64,000 nucleotides of DNA from Scleromatobacter humisilvae (GCF_023231945.1 NZ_JAJLJH010000003.1:434001-498000), one strand, 5' to 3'; numbered from the stretch's first letter, positions 25,383 through 34,654 are shown. The notes: generated by a model from the sequence alone, not told the origin. Made by a program: numbers and translations.

Positions 25383-27149
25383 TCAGAAGTGGGCGAAGTA
25401 GGCTTGCGCGGCGGTCTCGCACGCGGTCTGCGTCAACGGGAAGTGGTAGTTGGCGACCAGGCCGTTGCCGACATCGGTGGCGAGCGTCGTCGGGTCGGTG
25501 ACGCCCTGGCCGAGGTACAGCGCGGTTGCCTGCGAGGCGACGCTGGCGACCTCGAGCGCCATCACGCCCTGCGGCGAGTTCGGCACGCCCGGCGAGCTGA
25601 AGTAGCCGGAGAACGCGGCGTTGGTCAGCACCGCCGTCTGCACGTCGGCGCTGATCTTGGCCACGCCCGCGGTCGGCTCCGACGCGAAGACGCCGGCGGC
25701 GATCGTGCCCACCAGCGTCGGCAGCTGGCCGGCCTTGCTCGGGTCGCCATTGGTCGACGGGTCGATGTCGACCACGCTGACCTGGCCGGTGGCGATCAGA
25801 GGCGTCCACAGCGCCTTCATCGCGAGCGTGTTGATCTTGTAGAAGACCTCGGGGTCGTTCATGCCACCGCACAGCATGACCGGCGCCTTCGGCGTCCAGC
25901 CGCGCAGGTCGTTCTTCGCCAGGTCGGCGCGGATGCCCAGCGTCGGCGTGGCGGCCGGCGGCAGCAGCGTGGTCGGCGACGGGAAGAAGCCGTCGGGGTC
26001 GGCGAGCGCGTCCTGCGCGTACTTGATGCGCAGCGCGTTGGTGAACAGGTAGGGATCGCCGAAGCCGAGGTTGCCGATCGGGTTGCTGGCCGCGCTCGGC
26101 TGCGCCAGGATCGCGTCCAGCATCGCGTTGCCGCTGCTCGGCTCGGTGCCGGTGCCGGGCGTGGCGATGTCGAACACCGCGAACTGCGGCAGCTTGCCCG
26201 AGCTCACCAGCGTGGTGTACGTGTACTGGCCGGGGATCAGCGTGTCGATGCCGGTCGCGTAGGTCGAGCTGAAGATGTCGGTCGTCGCGTTGTAGACGTT
26301 GCCGTAGGACTGCTGGTAGCTGTTGGCGATCATGGGGTAGTAGATCGTGCCGCCCAGGCCCGGCGAGCTGTACGCGATCGCCGCGTCGCCGAACGCGACC
26401 AGCGCATAGGGGCCCGACATCGGCGCCGCTGCCGTGACGGTCAGGCCCTTGGCCTCCATCGCGCGATGCGTGGCCATCGCGACGTGGCCGCCTTGCGAGT
26501 ACCCGGTGATGAACAGCTTGCCGTTGTCGGTGTCGCCCGACGGCAAGCCGTTGGTGAGTGCGGTGCGCGCGGCCGTCAGCGCGTTCATGACGTCCTGCGA
26601 CTGCTGGTCGGCGTTGAGGTACGGGTGGTACGGCAGCGGCGACGAGTCGTAGCCGGCATAGTTCGACGCGACCACGATGTAGCCGTGCGCGGCGAAGAAC
26701 GCGGCGATGAGCGCGCCTTCCTGCCAGCCTTCGTTGGTCGCATCGGTGATGTTGGCGATGTTGTAGGTCTTGGTGACCGCGGTGCCGTGCGTGTAGACCA
26801 GGATCGGCCGCGCGCCCGAGCAGCCGGTGCCGCCGGTGGGCGCCATGATCGCGCCCGACGCGGTGGTCTGCTCGTTCTTGCCGCCCACGGTCTGGTAGTG
26901 GAAGTAGTGGAAGTCGACGCCGCAGGTCGGCGCGCCGGCCAGCGCGACGAGTTGCTGGCCCTGCGAGGTGGCCGCCAGCTGCGCGGTGAGGTCGGCCGCG
27001 TTGAGCGAGGCGATGCGCAACGGCGGCGACTCGATCAAGGTGCCGGCAGCCGTGCTGTTGTTGGTCGTGCCGCCGGAACTGCCGCCGCCGCAGCCCGTCA
27101 ATACGGCGGCGGCCATGGCCACCGCGCCCATTGCAATCTTCGATCGCAT
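25383..27149 (-). CDS. Exported alpha/beta hydrolase lipoprotein (lipase/esterase-like)
   Basis: 588 residues. A lipoprotein signal with lipobox VLTGC (Cys20) is followed by a Gly/Ser linker. The alpha/beta hydrolase core shows an oxyanion-side VYTHGT, the nucleophile elbow GYSQGG (Ser218), and a later acid region around GGMNDPEVFY. It resembles the secretory-lipase-type bacterial esterases. Codon use is less extreme in G+C at wobble Thr/Ala codons than its neighbours, but this was not measured. It leads an operon with ompW and has a palindrome upstream. Confidence 0.85.
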   Translation of the reverse strand: MRSKIAMGAVAMAAAVLTGCGGGSSGGTTNNSTAAGTLIESPPLRIASLNAADLTAQLAATSQGQQLVALAGAPTCGVDFHYFHYQTVGGKNEQTTASGAIMAPTGGTGCSGARPILVYTHGTAVTKTYNIANITDATNEGWQEGALIAAFFAAHGYIVVASNYAGYDSSPLPYHPYLNADQQSQDVMNALTAARTALTNGLPSGDTDNGKLFITGYSQGGHVAMATHRAMEAKGLTVTAAAPMSGPYALVAFGDAAIAYSSPGLGGTIYYPMIANSYQQSYGNVYNATTDIFSSTYATGIDTLIPGQYTYTTLVSSGKLPQFAVFDIATPGTGTEPSSGNAMLDAILAQPSAASNPIGNLGFGDPYLFTNALRIKYAQDALADPDGFFPSPTTLLPPAATPTLGIRADLAKNDLRGWTPKAPVMLCGGMNDPEVFYKINTLAMKALWTPLIATGQVSVVDIDPSTNGDPSKAGQLPTLVGTIAAGVFASEPTAGVAKISADVQTAVLTNAAFSGYFSSPGVPNSPQGVMALEVASVASQATALYLGQGVTDPTTLATDVGNGLVANYHFPLTQTACETAAQAYFAHF

Positions 27150-27225
27150 GTTGTCTCCTGAGGTGTTCTTCTGCGCCTTGGTGGCGTCAGCTCTTCAGCG
27201 CCGGAATGCCGGCGTCCATCGCACA

Positions 27226-27250
27226 AAACGATAGTCTTGACTAGTCGTTT
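27226..27250. promoter_or_regulatory. Palindromic putative operator upstream of the lipase-OmpW operon
   Basis: AAACGATAGTC (27226-27236) and GACTAGTCGTTT (27239-27250) are inverse complements apart from one inserted base. Within it GACTAGTC is itself a perfect palindrome. It lies 77 bases upstream of the lipase start, in an A+T-richer gap shared with the divergent M13 peptidase. The form suits a TetR-type repressor, but no regulator gene is adjacent. Confidence 0.45.
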
Positions 27251-27424
27251 ACTCGATGGGGTGTTTCCCTGGGAACCGACTCCGGCGCGAGTAAAGCAAT
27301 GTATAGGATCGCACATGGTCGAGCATGTCGCCCGCGCTCGAACGGCCAGTTAGCGGGCCGTTTTGCGCGCGGTACCGGACGGCGCACGACATAAGATGCG
27401 TGCCTGCTCCAGGAACTCATCGAC

Positions 27425-29452
27425 ATGCCCATCTCGACCTCTTCGCTGCGCCGCACCTTGCTCAATGCCGCTCTCGGCCTGGCCGTGTGCGGCGCGACGC
27501 CCGTCTTCGCCGACGACGCCGCGCCCACGCCCGCGCGGCCCGGCGACGACTTCTTCCAGTACGTCAACGGCGACTGGCTCGCGCACAACGAGATCCCGGC
27601 CGACAAGTCGTCGTGGGGCCCGTTCTCCATCGTCGCCGAGGATACCAACCAGCGCATCGTCAAGCTGATCGAAGCCGTCGACGGCGATGCCGACGCCCGT
27701 GCCGACGCACGCCAGGTCGCCGCGTTCTACAAGGCCTGGATGGACGAGGCCGGCATCGAGGCGCGTGGCACCGCGCCGCTGCGGCCCGCGCTCGCGCGCA
27801 TCGCCGCGATCCGCGACAAGGCCGCGCTGGCCCGCGCCATCGCCGGCACGCTGCGCGCCGACGTCGATGCGCTCAACGCCACCACGTTCGAGACCGAGAA
27901 CCTGTTCGGCCTGTGGATCACGCCGGACATGAACGACCCCGCGCACTACCGGCCCTACCTGCTGCAAGGCGGCCTGGGCATGCCCGACCGCGCGTACTAC
28001 CTGGACGCCAGCCCGCACATGGCCGCGCTGCGCGAGAAGTACCAGGCGCACGTGGCCGCGACGCTCGAGCTCACGGGCTTCGACGACGCGCCCGCGCGCG
28101 CCGCGCGCGTGATGGCGCTCGAGATGAAGCTCGCCGCGGCCCACGTGTCGCGCGAGGATTCGGAGGACGTGCTCAAGGCCGACAACGTCTGGACGCTGCG
28201 CGACTTCAAGGCCAAGGCGCCGGGCATGGACTGGCCCGTGTTCTTCAAGGCCGCGGGCCTGGGCGACCAGCAGCGCTTCATCGTGTGGCAGCCCGGCGGC
28301 ATCGCGGGTGCGGCGGCGCTCGTCGGCAGCGTCGACCTGGCGACCTGGAAGGACTGGCTCGCCTTCCACCTGGCCAACCATTTCTCCGACGAACTGCCCA
28401 AGGCCTTCGTCGACGAGCACTTCGCGTTCTACGGCACGGCGCTGCAGGGCACGCCGCAGTTGCCCGTGCGCTGGAAGCGGGCGCTGGACGCGACCAGCGC
28501 CGCGCTGGAGGAGCCCGTCGGCCATCTCTACGTCGACCGCTACTTCCCGCCCGAGAACAAGCAGCGCGTGCGCGAGATGGTCGGCCACATCGTCGACGCG
28601 TTCCGCCAGCGCATCGACAAGCTCGACTGGATGGCGCCCGCCACGCGCGCCGAGGCCAAGGCCAAGCTGCAGGTGCTCTACGTGGGCGTCGGCTATCCCG
28701 ACCGATGGCGCTCGTGGGCCGGCTTGAAGGTCGTGCCCGGCGACGCGTTCGGCAACGTGCTGCGAGGCGAGCGCTTCCATCTTGCGCAGCAACTCGCCAA
28801 GCTGCACCAGCCGGTGGATCGTGGCGAGTGGTCGATGCCGCCGCAACTGGTCAATGCCGTCAACATGCCGATCCAGAACGCGATCAACTTCCCCGCCGCC
28901 ACGCTGCAGCCGCCGTTCTTCGACGCGCAGGCCCCGGACGCCGCCAACTACGGCGCCATCGGCGCGGTCATCGGCCACGAGATCAGCCACAGCTTCGACG
29001 ACCAGGGCGCCCAGTTCGACTCCAAGGGCCGCCTGCGCAACTGGTGGACGCCCGAGGACAGCGCCCACTTCAAGGCCGCGACCGCCGCGCTCGTCGCGCA
29101 GTATTCGGCGTACCGCCCGTTCCCCGACCTCGCCATCAACGGCCAGCAGACGCTCAGCGAGAACCTGGCCGACCTCGCCGGCATCGGCGCGTCGTTCGAC
29201 GCCTATCGCGCGTCGCAAGGCAACAAGGCAACGCCCGACTCCGACCGCGAGTTTTTCCTCGCGTTCGCACGCGGCTGGTGCCGCAAGACGCGCGACGCCA
29301 AGCTGCGCCAACAGATCATCGGCGACGGCCATTCGCCGTCCAAGTACCGCGCGTTCACGGTGCGCAACATCGATGCCTGGTACGACGCCTTCGACGTGCA
29401 GCCGGGCCAAGCCATGTATTTGTCGCCGCAGGAGCGCGTGCGGGTGTGGTGA
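27425..29452 (+). CDS. M13 family metallopeptidase (PepO/neprilysin-like)
   Basis: 675 residues with a signal peptide cut near VFA-D (about 29), so it acts in the periplasm. M13 enzymes degrade peptides. The zinc site is HEISH (His518, Glu519, His522), and the third ligand Glu579 lies in ENLADLAG. NFPAATLQPPFF precedes it, and the chain ends RVRVW as the family does. The substrate-contact stretch usually read as VNAYY is VNAVN here. It is divergent from the lipase-OmpW operon. Confidence 0.95.
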   Translation: MPISTSSLRRTLLNAALGLAVCGATPVFADDAAPTPARPGDDFFQYVNGDWLAHNEIPADKSSWGPFSIVAEDTNQRIVKLIEAVDGDADARADARQVAAFYKAWMDEAGIEARGTAPLRPALARIAAIRDKAALARAIAGTLRADVDALNATTFETENLFGLWITPDMNDPAHYRPYLLQGGLGMPDRAYYLDASPHMAALREKYQAHVAATLELTGFDDAPARAARVMALEMKLAAAHVSREDSEDVLKADNVWTLRDFKAKAPGMDWPVFFKAAGLGDQQRFIVWQPGGIAGAAALVGSVDLATWKDWLAFHLANHFSDELPKAFVDEHFAFYGTALQGTPQLPVRWKRALDATSAALEEPVGHLYVDRYFPPENKQRVREMVGHIVDAFRQRIDKLDWMAPATRAEAKAKLQVLYVGVGYPDRWRSWAGLKVVPGDAFGNVLRGERFHLAQQLAKLHQPVDRGEWSMPPQLVNAVNMPIQNAINFPAATLQPPFFDAQAPDAANYGAIGAVIGHEISHSFDDQGAQFDSKGRLRNWWTPEDSAHFKAATAALVAQYSAYRPFPDLAINGQQTLSENLADLAGIGASFDAYRASQGNKATPDSDREFFLAFARGWCRKTRDAKLRQQIIGDGHSPSKYRAFTVRNIDAWYDAFDVQPGQAMYLSPQERVRVW

Positions 29453-29741
29453 CGGGCGGTTGCCAAGCGCCCAGCGGATGGCCGTCGCCACCGAAATGAG
29501 CCTGCGCGTGCCGGCTCATATCTTGAAGCGGGTGATGCGCATCCTGGGCATGGCCGGAACGATGAAGGCGGTCAGTTCGATGGGGGTCTGAGGGCCGAGC
29601 AACCCGCTTCTGCGAGCCGGCGCGTCTGCGCAGAAGCCGTGAATACTGGAGATCGATTCGCCGCAGTGGATCACCTCGCCCAACGCTGCTTCGATCCGGC
29701 GATTCCGGGGTTCTCGCACGGCCTTGGCCGATTGTGGACGC
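29453..29741. other. 289-base stretch without a convincing gene
   Basis: Right after the M13 stop there is a GGGCG/CGCCC stem that may end its transcript. The rest is visibly lower in G+C than the window average. A minus-strand frame (29516-29938) stays open and ends with an apparently ordinary peptide (FIVPAMPRMRITRFKI), but it overlaps the better-supported membrane protein gene. It may be a degraded gene end. I see no mobile-element ends. Confidence 0.4.
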
Positions 29742-30212
29742 CTACGTTGCCGGCGGGACTTCGGATTGTGATCGCTCGCGCCGGGCCGCTGACGAATAGG
29801 CTTGGCCGAAGATGCCCGTGTAGATGGCGAGTCCAAATCCCCCGGGTAGCGTTGACGGTAGTTCAGACCCATTGAATGCCGGGCCGATGCCGCAGAACTG
29901 CAGGACGGCTGGGAGGAAGAAGAGGGCCACCCCGGCAATCATCAAGACATTGCAAAGCAGGCGCAGCCAGGCAGGACAGCCGCTGTAGTCCGGTGGCGCC
30001 AGAATTCCTTTGGCCTGCTGCCGCAGTACGAAGAGTGCGCCAACCGGCAGCACGCCAACCAACGTCGCGACTCCGAACCCCAATGCCGGCGCTTGGAGCG
30101 CGTTGGGCGCAACTGCGATGCCCCACGCAGCCAACGCTGTGCTGACCGCAATCCCAGCTCCCGACATCAGCAAGATCAGCGCATCGAGGGCGGGGTTGAT
30201 CGTGGTTTTCAC
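29742..30212 (-). CDS. Small integral membrane protein, unknown function
   Basis: 156 residues with four hydrophobic segments (about 8-32, 40-62, 83-108, 122-140), separated by short polar loops and followed by a basic tail (SSAARRERSQSEV). The first codon at 30212 is GTG with a run of C upstream and no clear Shine-Dalgarno, so the start is uncertain. The nearest in-frame ATG is 16 codons further in. Codon use is less G+C-biased than in neighbours. No family recognised. Confidence 0.6.
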   Translation of the reverse strand: MKTTINPALDALILLMSGAGIAVSTALAAWGIAVAPNALQAPALGFGVATLVGVLPVGALFVLRQQAKGILAPPDYSGCPAWLRLLCNVLMIAGVALFFLPAVLQFCGIGPAFNGSELPSTLPGGFGLAIYTGIFGQAYSSAARRERSQSEVPPAT

Positions 30213-30287
30213 GGGGGGGAACTCAGTAGTTTCGCAATCATGAGCCGAGCTTCGGCGAAGACCGCTTCTGGCCGCCAGCGGGCTCGC

Positions 30288-30647
30288 TCAGGCGGCCGAA
30301 GGTCGATTGGCAGCGCATCTTCGGATGCTCTCGCGGAGAGGCCCAGCAATGATCGCAGCGGTTGCGGCAGGACGCTCGCCTTGCAGTGCTTCCCAAGGAA
30401 GAAGCTGATGCCATGTCTGTCCGATGTGCGGCACCTTGAAGCCAACCGCGGCAACCTTTGCATCCAGCCCGTCAGCAAGCCCTTCGATGCTCGCTGTAGC
30501 CAGCAGTTCGCGAACAAGTGGCTTGCTGCGACGCGCACGCACGGCCGCGATCCTGAGGGCCCATTGAAGATGCTCAGCGTGTCGCGCGGCGGGCGCCCGC
30601 AGTGCGTCAGGTCGATCCCGTTTGGTGATCTTCTGAAATTCACTCAT
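30288..30647 (-). CDS. Hypothetical protein, unknown function
   Basis: 119 residues, basic and helical (MSEFQKITKRDRPDALRAPA, then RARRSKPLVRELLATASIEGL). GGAGGGAG lies 9-12 bases before the ATG, which supports this frame over two competing frames in the same DNA. No domain recognised; the basic N-terminus would allow nucleic-acid contact, but that is a guess. It lies within the lower-G+C stretch, 75 bases before the membrane protein gene on the same strand. Confidence 0.5.
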   Translation of the reverse strand: MSEFQKITKRDRPDALRAPAARHAEHLQWALRIAAVRARRSKPLVRELLATASIEGLADGLDAKVAAVGFKVPHIGQTWHQLLPWEALQGERPAATAAIIAGPLRESIRRCAANRPSAA

Positions 30648-30769
30648 GCGTTGGCGCTCCCTCCGATTGCCGTGCAACTCGAAACGGCCGGTGGAAATCG
30701 ACAGATCCTGGCGGAGGCGCGACCGTCGTCCAAGGCGCTCAGAGGGCGTGTGCGCGCGTACCCTTCTCT

Positions 30770-31156
30770 TCACTGCCCCGCAGGCGGCTCCCACAATTCG
30801 ACCTTGTTGCCCTCCGGATCGATGACCCAGCCGAACTTGCCGAACTCGGAATCGTCGGTCTTGTCGACGACGTTGCAGCCTTCGGCCTTGAGCGCCGCGA
30901 TGAGGCCGTGGAGGTCGGCGACGCGGTAGTTCACCATGAACGGGGCCGTGCTCGGCGCGAACTGGTCGCTGCTTTCGGAGGCGATGGACCATGCCGTCGT
31001 CCCGCCGGTGGGCTTGCCGTCGGCGTCCGTCCAGTCGAAGGCCGCGCCGCCCCAGGGCTTGACGTCGACGCCGAGGTGATCCCGGTACCAGGCCTGCAGC
31101 GCCTTGGGATCCTTCGCCTTGAAGAAGATGCCGCCGATGCCAGTGACTCGCTTCAT
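30770..31156 (-). CDS. VOC family (glyoxalase/bleomycin-resistance fold) protein
   Basis: 128 residues, one vicinal-oxygen-chelate unit. It opens with a beta strand, GIGGIFFKAKDPKALQAWYRDHLGV, and ends with the family's closing strand, GWVIDPEGNKVELWEPP, where the Glu is a usual metal ligand. Members are dioxygenases, isomerases or resistance proteins; no substrate can be named. The start at 31156 places it 69 bases after the FKBP stop on the same strand. Confidence 0.9.
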   Translation of the reverse strand: MKRVTGIGGIFFKAKDPKALQAWYRDHLGVDVKPWGGAAFDWTDADGKPTGGTTAWSIASESSDQFAPSTAPFMVNYRVADLHGLIAALKAEGCNVVDKTDDSEFGKFGWVIDPEGNKVELWEPPAGQ

Positions 31157-31190
31157 GTGACTCTCCGGGTGGGTGTGTGGCTCGCGTCGT

Positions 31191-31215
31191 CGGCCGGACG
31201 TCCGCCGTCCGGCCG
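31191..31215 (-). terminator. Strong hairpin downstream of gluQRS-fkbp
   Basis: A perfect 9-base stem, CGGCCGGAC / GTCCGGCCG, with a 7-base loop begins 11 bases after the FKBP stop (read on the minus strand). No T-run follows, so it is either a weak terminator or an mRNA-end stabiliser. Confidence 0.45.
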
Positions 31216-31225
31216 CGATCGGCGA

Positions 31226-31585
31226 TTACTTCGACGAGATCAGGTCGACCTCGAACACCAGCGTCGCGTTCGGCGGAATCACGCCGCCCGCGCCGCGCGC
31301 GCCGTAGCCGAGGTCGGCCGGGATCGTCAGCACGCGCGTGCCCCCGGCGGCCATGCCCTGCACGCCTTCGTCCCAGCCCTTGATGACCATGCCCTGGTCG
31401 AGGCCGAACACGAAGGGTTGGCCGCGATCCTTGCTGGAATCGAACTTCTTGCCGCGGCCGTTGGGCGCGGTGGGATCGGACAGCCAGCCCGTGTAGTGCA
31501 CGGTGACCGACTGGCCGGACTTGGCAACGGGGCCGTCGCCGATCTTGGTGTCTTCGTACTGCAGGCCGGAGGGGGTGGTGGTCAT
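31226..31585 (-). CDS. FKBP-type peptidyl-prolyl cis-trans isomerase (internal start within gluQ frame)
   Basis: The last 119 codons of the frame above make a complete cytoplasmic [78 protein letters not shown]. This is exactly the size of single-domain FKBPs. An ATG at 31585 follows GAGCGAG, a weak Shine-Dalgarno, so an independent product from internal initiation is possible. FKBPs speed proline isomerisation in protein folding. Whether it is made alone, fused, or both cannot be told from sequence. Confidence 0.6.
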   Translation of the reverse strand: MTTTPSGLQYEDTKIGDGPVAKSGQSVTVHYTGWLSDPTAPNGRGKKFDSSKDRGQPFVFGLDQGMVIKGWDEGVQGMAAGGTRVLTIPADLGYGARGAGGVIPPNATLVFEVDLISSK

Positions 31586-32596
31586 GTCGTGCTCGCTCTG
31601 GTTGAGGTGAAAGGACGCTGTTGGCGCCGCGAAGGAAGGGATGATGCCACCGACCGCGCGCAGTTTGTCGGCCCAGGCCGGCACGGCCTTGGCGAGCCAG
31701 GCGGACGGCGTCTCGCAATGGTCGCTGCCGTCGTGCAGCGCGGCGGGCAGGCCCAGCACGCGGGCGGCGCGGCGCAGCGCGACGACGGCGTCGACGTCGC
31801 TGCGCAGCGCGAGCGGCCGCGCGCCGGTCTGCTTGGACAGCTTCTGGCCGTCGTCGGCGTAGACCAGCGGGGTGTGCAGGGTGCGCGGGGTGGGCAGGCC
31901 GAGCACGCGCTGCAGGTGGATCTGGCGCGCGGTGTTGTCGGCGAGGTCCTCGCCGCGCACGACGTCGGTGATGCCTTGTGCGGCGTCGTCGACGACCACC
32001 GCCAGCTGATAGGCCCACAGGCCGTCGGCGCGCTTCAGCACGAAGTCACCGACAGTGCGCGTGACGTCCTGGCGCTGCTCGCCGAGCAGGCGGTCGTGCC
32101 AGTCGATCACGACGTCCTCGCCCGCCGGCGTGCGCGTGCGCAGGCGCCACGCGGGTGTCCGCTTGAATGGGACGTCGGGCTCGCCATCGGTCGATTCGAA
32201 CGTTGGCGGGCAGCACGTGCCCGGATAGACGCGCTCCACGTGCGCGACGTGCGGCACGCCGGCGCGCGCGAGCGCGGCGGCGATGTCCGAGCGCGAGCAG
32301 GTGCAGGGATAGGCCCAGCCGCTGCGCTTGAGTTGCGTCAGCGCGGCCTCGTAGCGGTCGCCGCGCCGCGACTGCCACACGGGCGGCGCGTCGGGCACGA
32401 GCCCGAGGGCGTCGAGCTGCGCGAAGATGCCGGTGTCGGCGTCGGGAATGCAGCGCGGCGTGTCGACGTTCTCGATGCGCACCAGCCAGCGCCCGCCGTG
32501 CACGCGCGCGTCGAGCCAGCTCGCCAGCGCGGCCACCAGCGAGCCGGCGTGCAGCAGGCCGGTGGGCGAGGGCGCGAAACGGCCGACGTACGTCAC
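31226..32596 (-). CDS. gluQ: Glutamyl-Q tRNA(Asp) synthetase GluQRS, in-frame with a C-terminal FKBP domain
   Basis: 456 codons without a stop. Residues 1 to about 310 are GluQRS, which charges glutamate onto queuosine of tRNA-Asp. The class I HIGH-type motif is [14 protein letters not shown], the zinc site is CTCSRSD plus YPGTCCPP, and the KMSKS-type motif is KLSKQ. Instead of a stop, a linker of about 25 residues ([18 protein letters not shown]) leads straight into a complete FKBP-type prolyl isomerase (338-456). The GTG start at 32596 overlaps the LysR stop (GTGA). Normal GluQRS proteins end near 290-310 residues, so this is a real fusion or a lost stop codon. Confidence 0.85.
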   Translation of the reverse strand: MTYVGRFAPSPTGLLHAGSLVAALASWLDARVHGGRWLVRIENVDTPRCIPDADTGIFAQLDALGLVPDAPPVWQSRRGDRYEAALTQLKRSGWAYPCTCSRSDIAAALARAGVPHVAHVERVYPGTCCPPTFESTDGEPDVPFKRTPAWRLRTRTPAGEDVVIDWHDRLLGEQRQDVTRTVGDFVLKRADGLWAYQLAVVVDDAAQGITDVVRGEDLADNTARQIHLQRVLGLPTPRTLHTPLVYADDGQKLSKQTGARPLALRSDVDAVVALRRAARVLGLPAALHDGSDHCETPSAWLAKAVPAWADKLRAVGGIIPSFAAPTASFHLNQSEHDMTTTPSGLQYEDTKIGDGPVAKSGQSVTVHYTGWLSDPTAPNGRGKKFDSSKDRGQPFVFGLDQGMVIKGWDEGVQGMAAGGTRVLTIPADLGYGARGAGGVIPPNATLVFEVDLISSK

Positions 32597-33594
32597 TTTT
32601 CCGAGGGCGGGCACGGGCCGCCGCGCAGAAGCAGCGCCGAGCGCGTCGTCGGGCTCTCGAGCTGCTGCAGCCACCACTGCAGCGCCAGCCCCTGTGGCGC
32701 CTTCTGCGGCTGCGGCGCGGCGGCGCTGCGCCAGCCGTAGGACAGCGGGGCCGTCATGCGCTGGCGCGCCACCTGCTTGACGACCAGCCGCCCGGCCGCG
32801 ACGTGCTCCCGCACCAACACCTCGGGCAGGAAGCCGACGCCCAGGCCGATCATCTGCGCCTCCAGCTTGGCCTGCATGCTGCTGACGGTCAGCACGTCCT
32901 GGCCCGGCTGGATGTTGACGGTGATCGGCGACATGCGCTGCGCCGAGTCGGCGACGGCGATGCTGCGGTGCTGCTTCATCACCGCGTCGGTCAGCGGCTC
33001 CTCCGCGTTGGCGAGCGGGTGGTGCGGCGCGACGACGTAGACGAACGGCGCCTCGCCCAGGGGGCGGATCTCGATGCCCGCGGGCGCCAGGGTATCGGCA
33101 GGCAGGCCGATGGCCAGGTCGGCCGAGCCCAGCATCAGCGCCTCGGTGGTGCCGGCCAGCACCTCGGTGCGCAGGCGCAGCCGCGTGCCGGGGCCGGCGC
33201 CGTCGTGCAGCTCGGGCGGCCGCAACGCGTAGAAGGCCTCGCACAGCTCGAACAGCGTCTGGCGCGAGACGACGGCGTCGGCGGCAATGGTCAGCTGCGT
33301 CTCCCAGCCAGTGGACACGCGGTGCACGCGGTTGGCGACGGCGTCCATCTCGGCCAGCAGGCGCCGGCCTTCATTGAGCAGCTCGGTGCCGGCGGCCGTG
33401 AGCCGTGCCTGGCGCGAGCTGCGGTCGAACAGCAGCACGTCGAGCGCGTCCTCCAGCTGGCGCACGCTGTAGGTGAGCGCGGAGGGCACCTTGCCGAGCT
33501 CGCGCGCCGCGGCCGCGAAGCTGCCGGTGCGGGCGATGGTGTCCATCATCGTCAGCGCCTCGGGCGTGAGGGCGAATCGGCGGTCGAGGGTCAT
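32593..33594 (-). CDS. LysR-family transcriptional regulator
   Basis: 333 residues. The N-terminal winged helix-turn-helix (about 10-70) shows [30 protein letters not shown] and the wing [16 protein letters not shown]. An effector-binding domain follows (about 95-300), then a Pro/Arg-rich C-terminal tail of about 25 residues that goes beyond most family members. It heads the run LysR-gluQRS-fkbp, overlapping gluQ by four bases. The target genes are not evident. Confidence 0.92.
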   Translation of the reverse strand: MTLDRRFALTPEALTMMDTIARTGSFAAAARELGKVPSALTYSVRQLEDALDVLLFDRSSRQARLTAAGTELLNEGRRLLAEMDAVANRVHRVSTGWETQLTIAADAVVSRQTLFELCEAFYALRPPELHDGAGPGTRLRLRTEVLAGTTEALMLGSADLAIGLPADTLAPAGIEIRPLGEAPFVYVVAPHHPLANAEEPLTDAVMKQHRSIAVADSAQRMSPITVNIQPGQDVLTVSSMQAKLEAQMIGLGVGFLPEVLVREHVAAGRLVVKQVARQRMTAPLSYGWRSAAAPQPQKAPQGLALQWWLQQLESPTTRSALLLRGGPCPPSEK

Positions 33595-33703
33595 TCTGTT
33601 GGCCTTGAGGGACGACGCGGCGTTGGCGCCGGCGAGCGCGCGGCCGCTCCGGAGCGAGCCGGCGTGAGCCCCTTGGGGGCGGGGAGCGAAGCGAGCCGGG
33701 TCG
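33595..33703. repeat. G+C-rich stop-linked intergenic repeat, copy 2
   Basis: Read on the minus strand, CGACCCGGCTCGCTTCGCTC follows directly after the TGA of the alpha/beta hydrolase gene, then CCCGCCCCCAAGGGGCTC. The order (stop, GC-rich block, CGCTCCCC-type block, CCCC-A/T-GGGG core) matches the copy at 59593-59740. Confidence 0.45.
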
Positions 33704-34654
33704 TCATGTCATGCCGAGGAAGGCGCGCACCGGTGCGACGCTGGCATGCGGATCCTCTTCCTGCGGCACGTGGCCGAGGCCAGGCAGGATCACCAACTGG
33801 CTGCCGGCGATGTCGCGCTGGAAGTGCTGCGCGTTGGCCGGCGGCACCAGGTGATCCTGCGCGCCCCACAGGATCAGCGTGGGCAGCCTGAGCGTGGCGA
33901 TGCGCTCGGGCGCGAGGTCGGTGGCGACGATCTCCATGCGCTTGTTGAGCGCGTGGCGGTTGCCCTCGCGCGTGAGCATCTCGAAGTAGCGGTCGACCAG
34001 CGCGCCGCTGACGCGCGACGGGTCGGCGTAGACATCGCGCACGCTCGCCTCGATCACGGGCTTGGGCGTGAGGTACTCGCCGATGCGGTTGACCACCGGC
34101 ACGCGCGCCAGCTGGAAGCCCGGCGGGATGCGCTCGGGCACGAAGGCGTAGCCGGTGGCGTCGACCAGGATCAGCCGGTCGACCCGTGCGGGCGCCCGCG
34201 CCGCGACGCGCCAGGCCACCTCGCCGCCGAGCGAGTTGCCGCCGATGGCGAAGCGCTCGACGTGCAGCGCGTCGAGGAAGTCGAGGGTGAAGCGGGCGAG
34301 GTTGTCGACGTGGTAGTCGTCGCGCGGGTACTCGCCGGTGAACGGGCCGGTGAGGCCGAAGCCGGGCAGGTCGAAGGTGATGACGCGCCGATGCCCGCGC
34401 AACTCGCCCACCCAGCCCTGCCAGGTGTGCAGGCTCGCGGCCGTGCCGTGCACCAGCACCAGGGGCACCGGATCCGTCTTCGGGCCCTCGTCGCGGAAGT
34501 GCACGAACTGGCCCTTGACGTACATGAAGTCCGACGGCGGCGGCGCCCACAGCGTGACGAGGCTGTCGACGCTGCGATCGGGCGCGTGCGTCAGCGTGAC
34601 GGCCAGCGCCGTCAGCATCAGCAGCACGCCGAGGGCGCGGACGAGGGCCTGCAT
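33704..34654 (-). CDS. Membrane-anchored alpha/beta hydrolase
   Basis: 316 residues. An N-terminal hydrophobic helix (about 5-24) anchors or exports it. The hydrolase core shows LVLVHGTAASLHTW, the nucleophile motif GGNSLGG, an acid in ILWGAQDHLVP, and the catalytic His in LPGLGHVPQEEDP. The ATG at 34654 shares a base with the trhO stop (TGATG), so it is translated after trhO. Substrate unknown; haloalkane dehalogenase- or epoxide hydrolase-like relatives exist. Confidence 0.85.
   Translation of the reverse strand: MQALVRALGVLLMLTALAVTLTHAPDRSVDSLVTLWAPPPSDFMYVKGQFVHFRDEGPKTDPVPLVLVHGTAASLHTWQGWVGELRGHRRVITFDLPGFGLTGPFTGEYPRDDYHVDNLARFTLDFLDALHVERFAIGGNSLGGEVAWRVAARAPARVDRLILVDATGYAFVPERIPPGFQLARVPVVNRIGEYLTPKPVIEASVRDVYADPSRVSGALVDRYFEMLTREGNRHALNKRMEIVATDLAPERIATLRLPTLILWGAQDHLVPPANAQHFQRDIAGSQLVILPGLGHVPQEEDPHASVAPVRAFLGMT

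Noticed and set aside
25389-27161. A 590-codon plus-strand frame over the lipase gene
   Set aside because: Arg/Gly/Ala-rich low complexity opposite a gene with a signal peptide and a hydrolase triad.
27350-29491. A 713-codon open frame antisense to the M13 peptidase
   Set aside because: It has no recognisable domain and is the complement of a complete, motif-bearing M13 gene.
29516-29938. A 140-codon minus-strand frame overlapping the four-helix membrane protein gene
   Set aside because: The first two thirds are low-complexity and collide with a better-supported gene. Only the last 60 residues look protein-like, so at most it is a gene remnant.
30209-30643. A 144-codon frame overlapping the 30288-30647 gene on the same strand
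   Set aside because: No Shine-Dalgarno and an irregular Cys/Ser/Arg-rich translation; the other frame has a clear ribosome site. Some doubt remains because the region is compositionally unusual.
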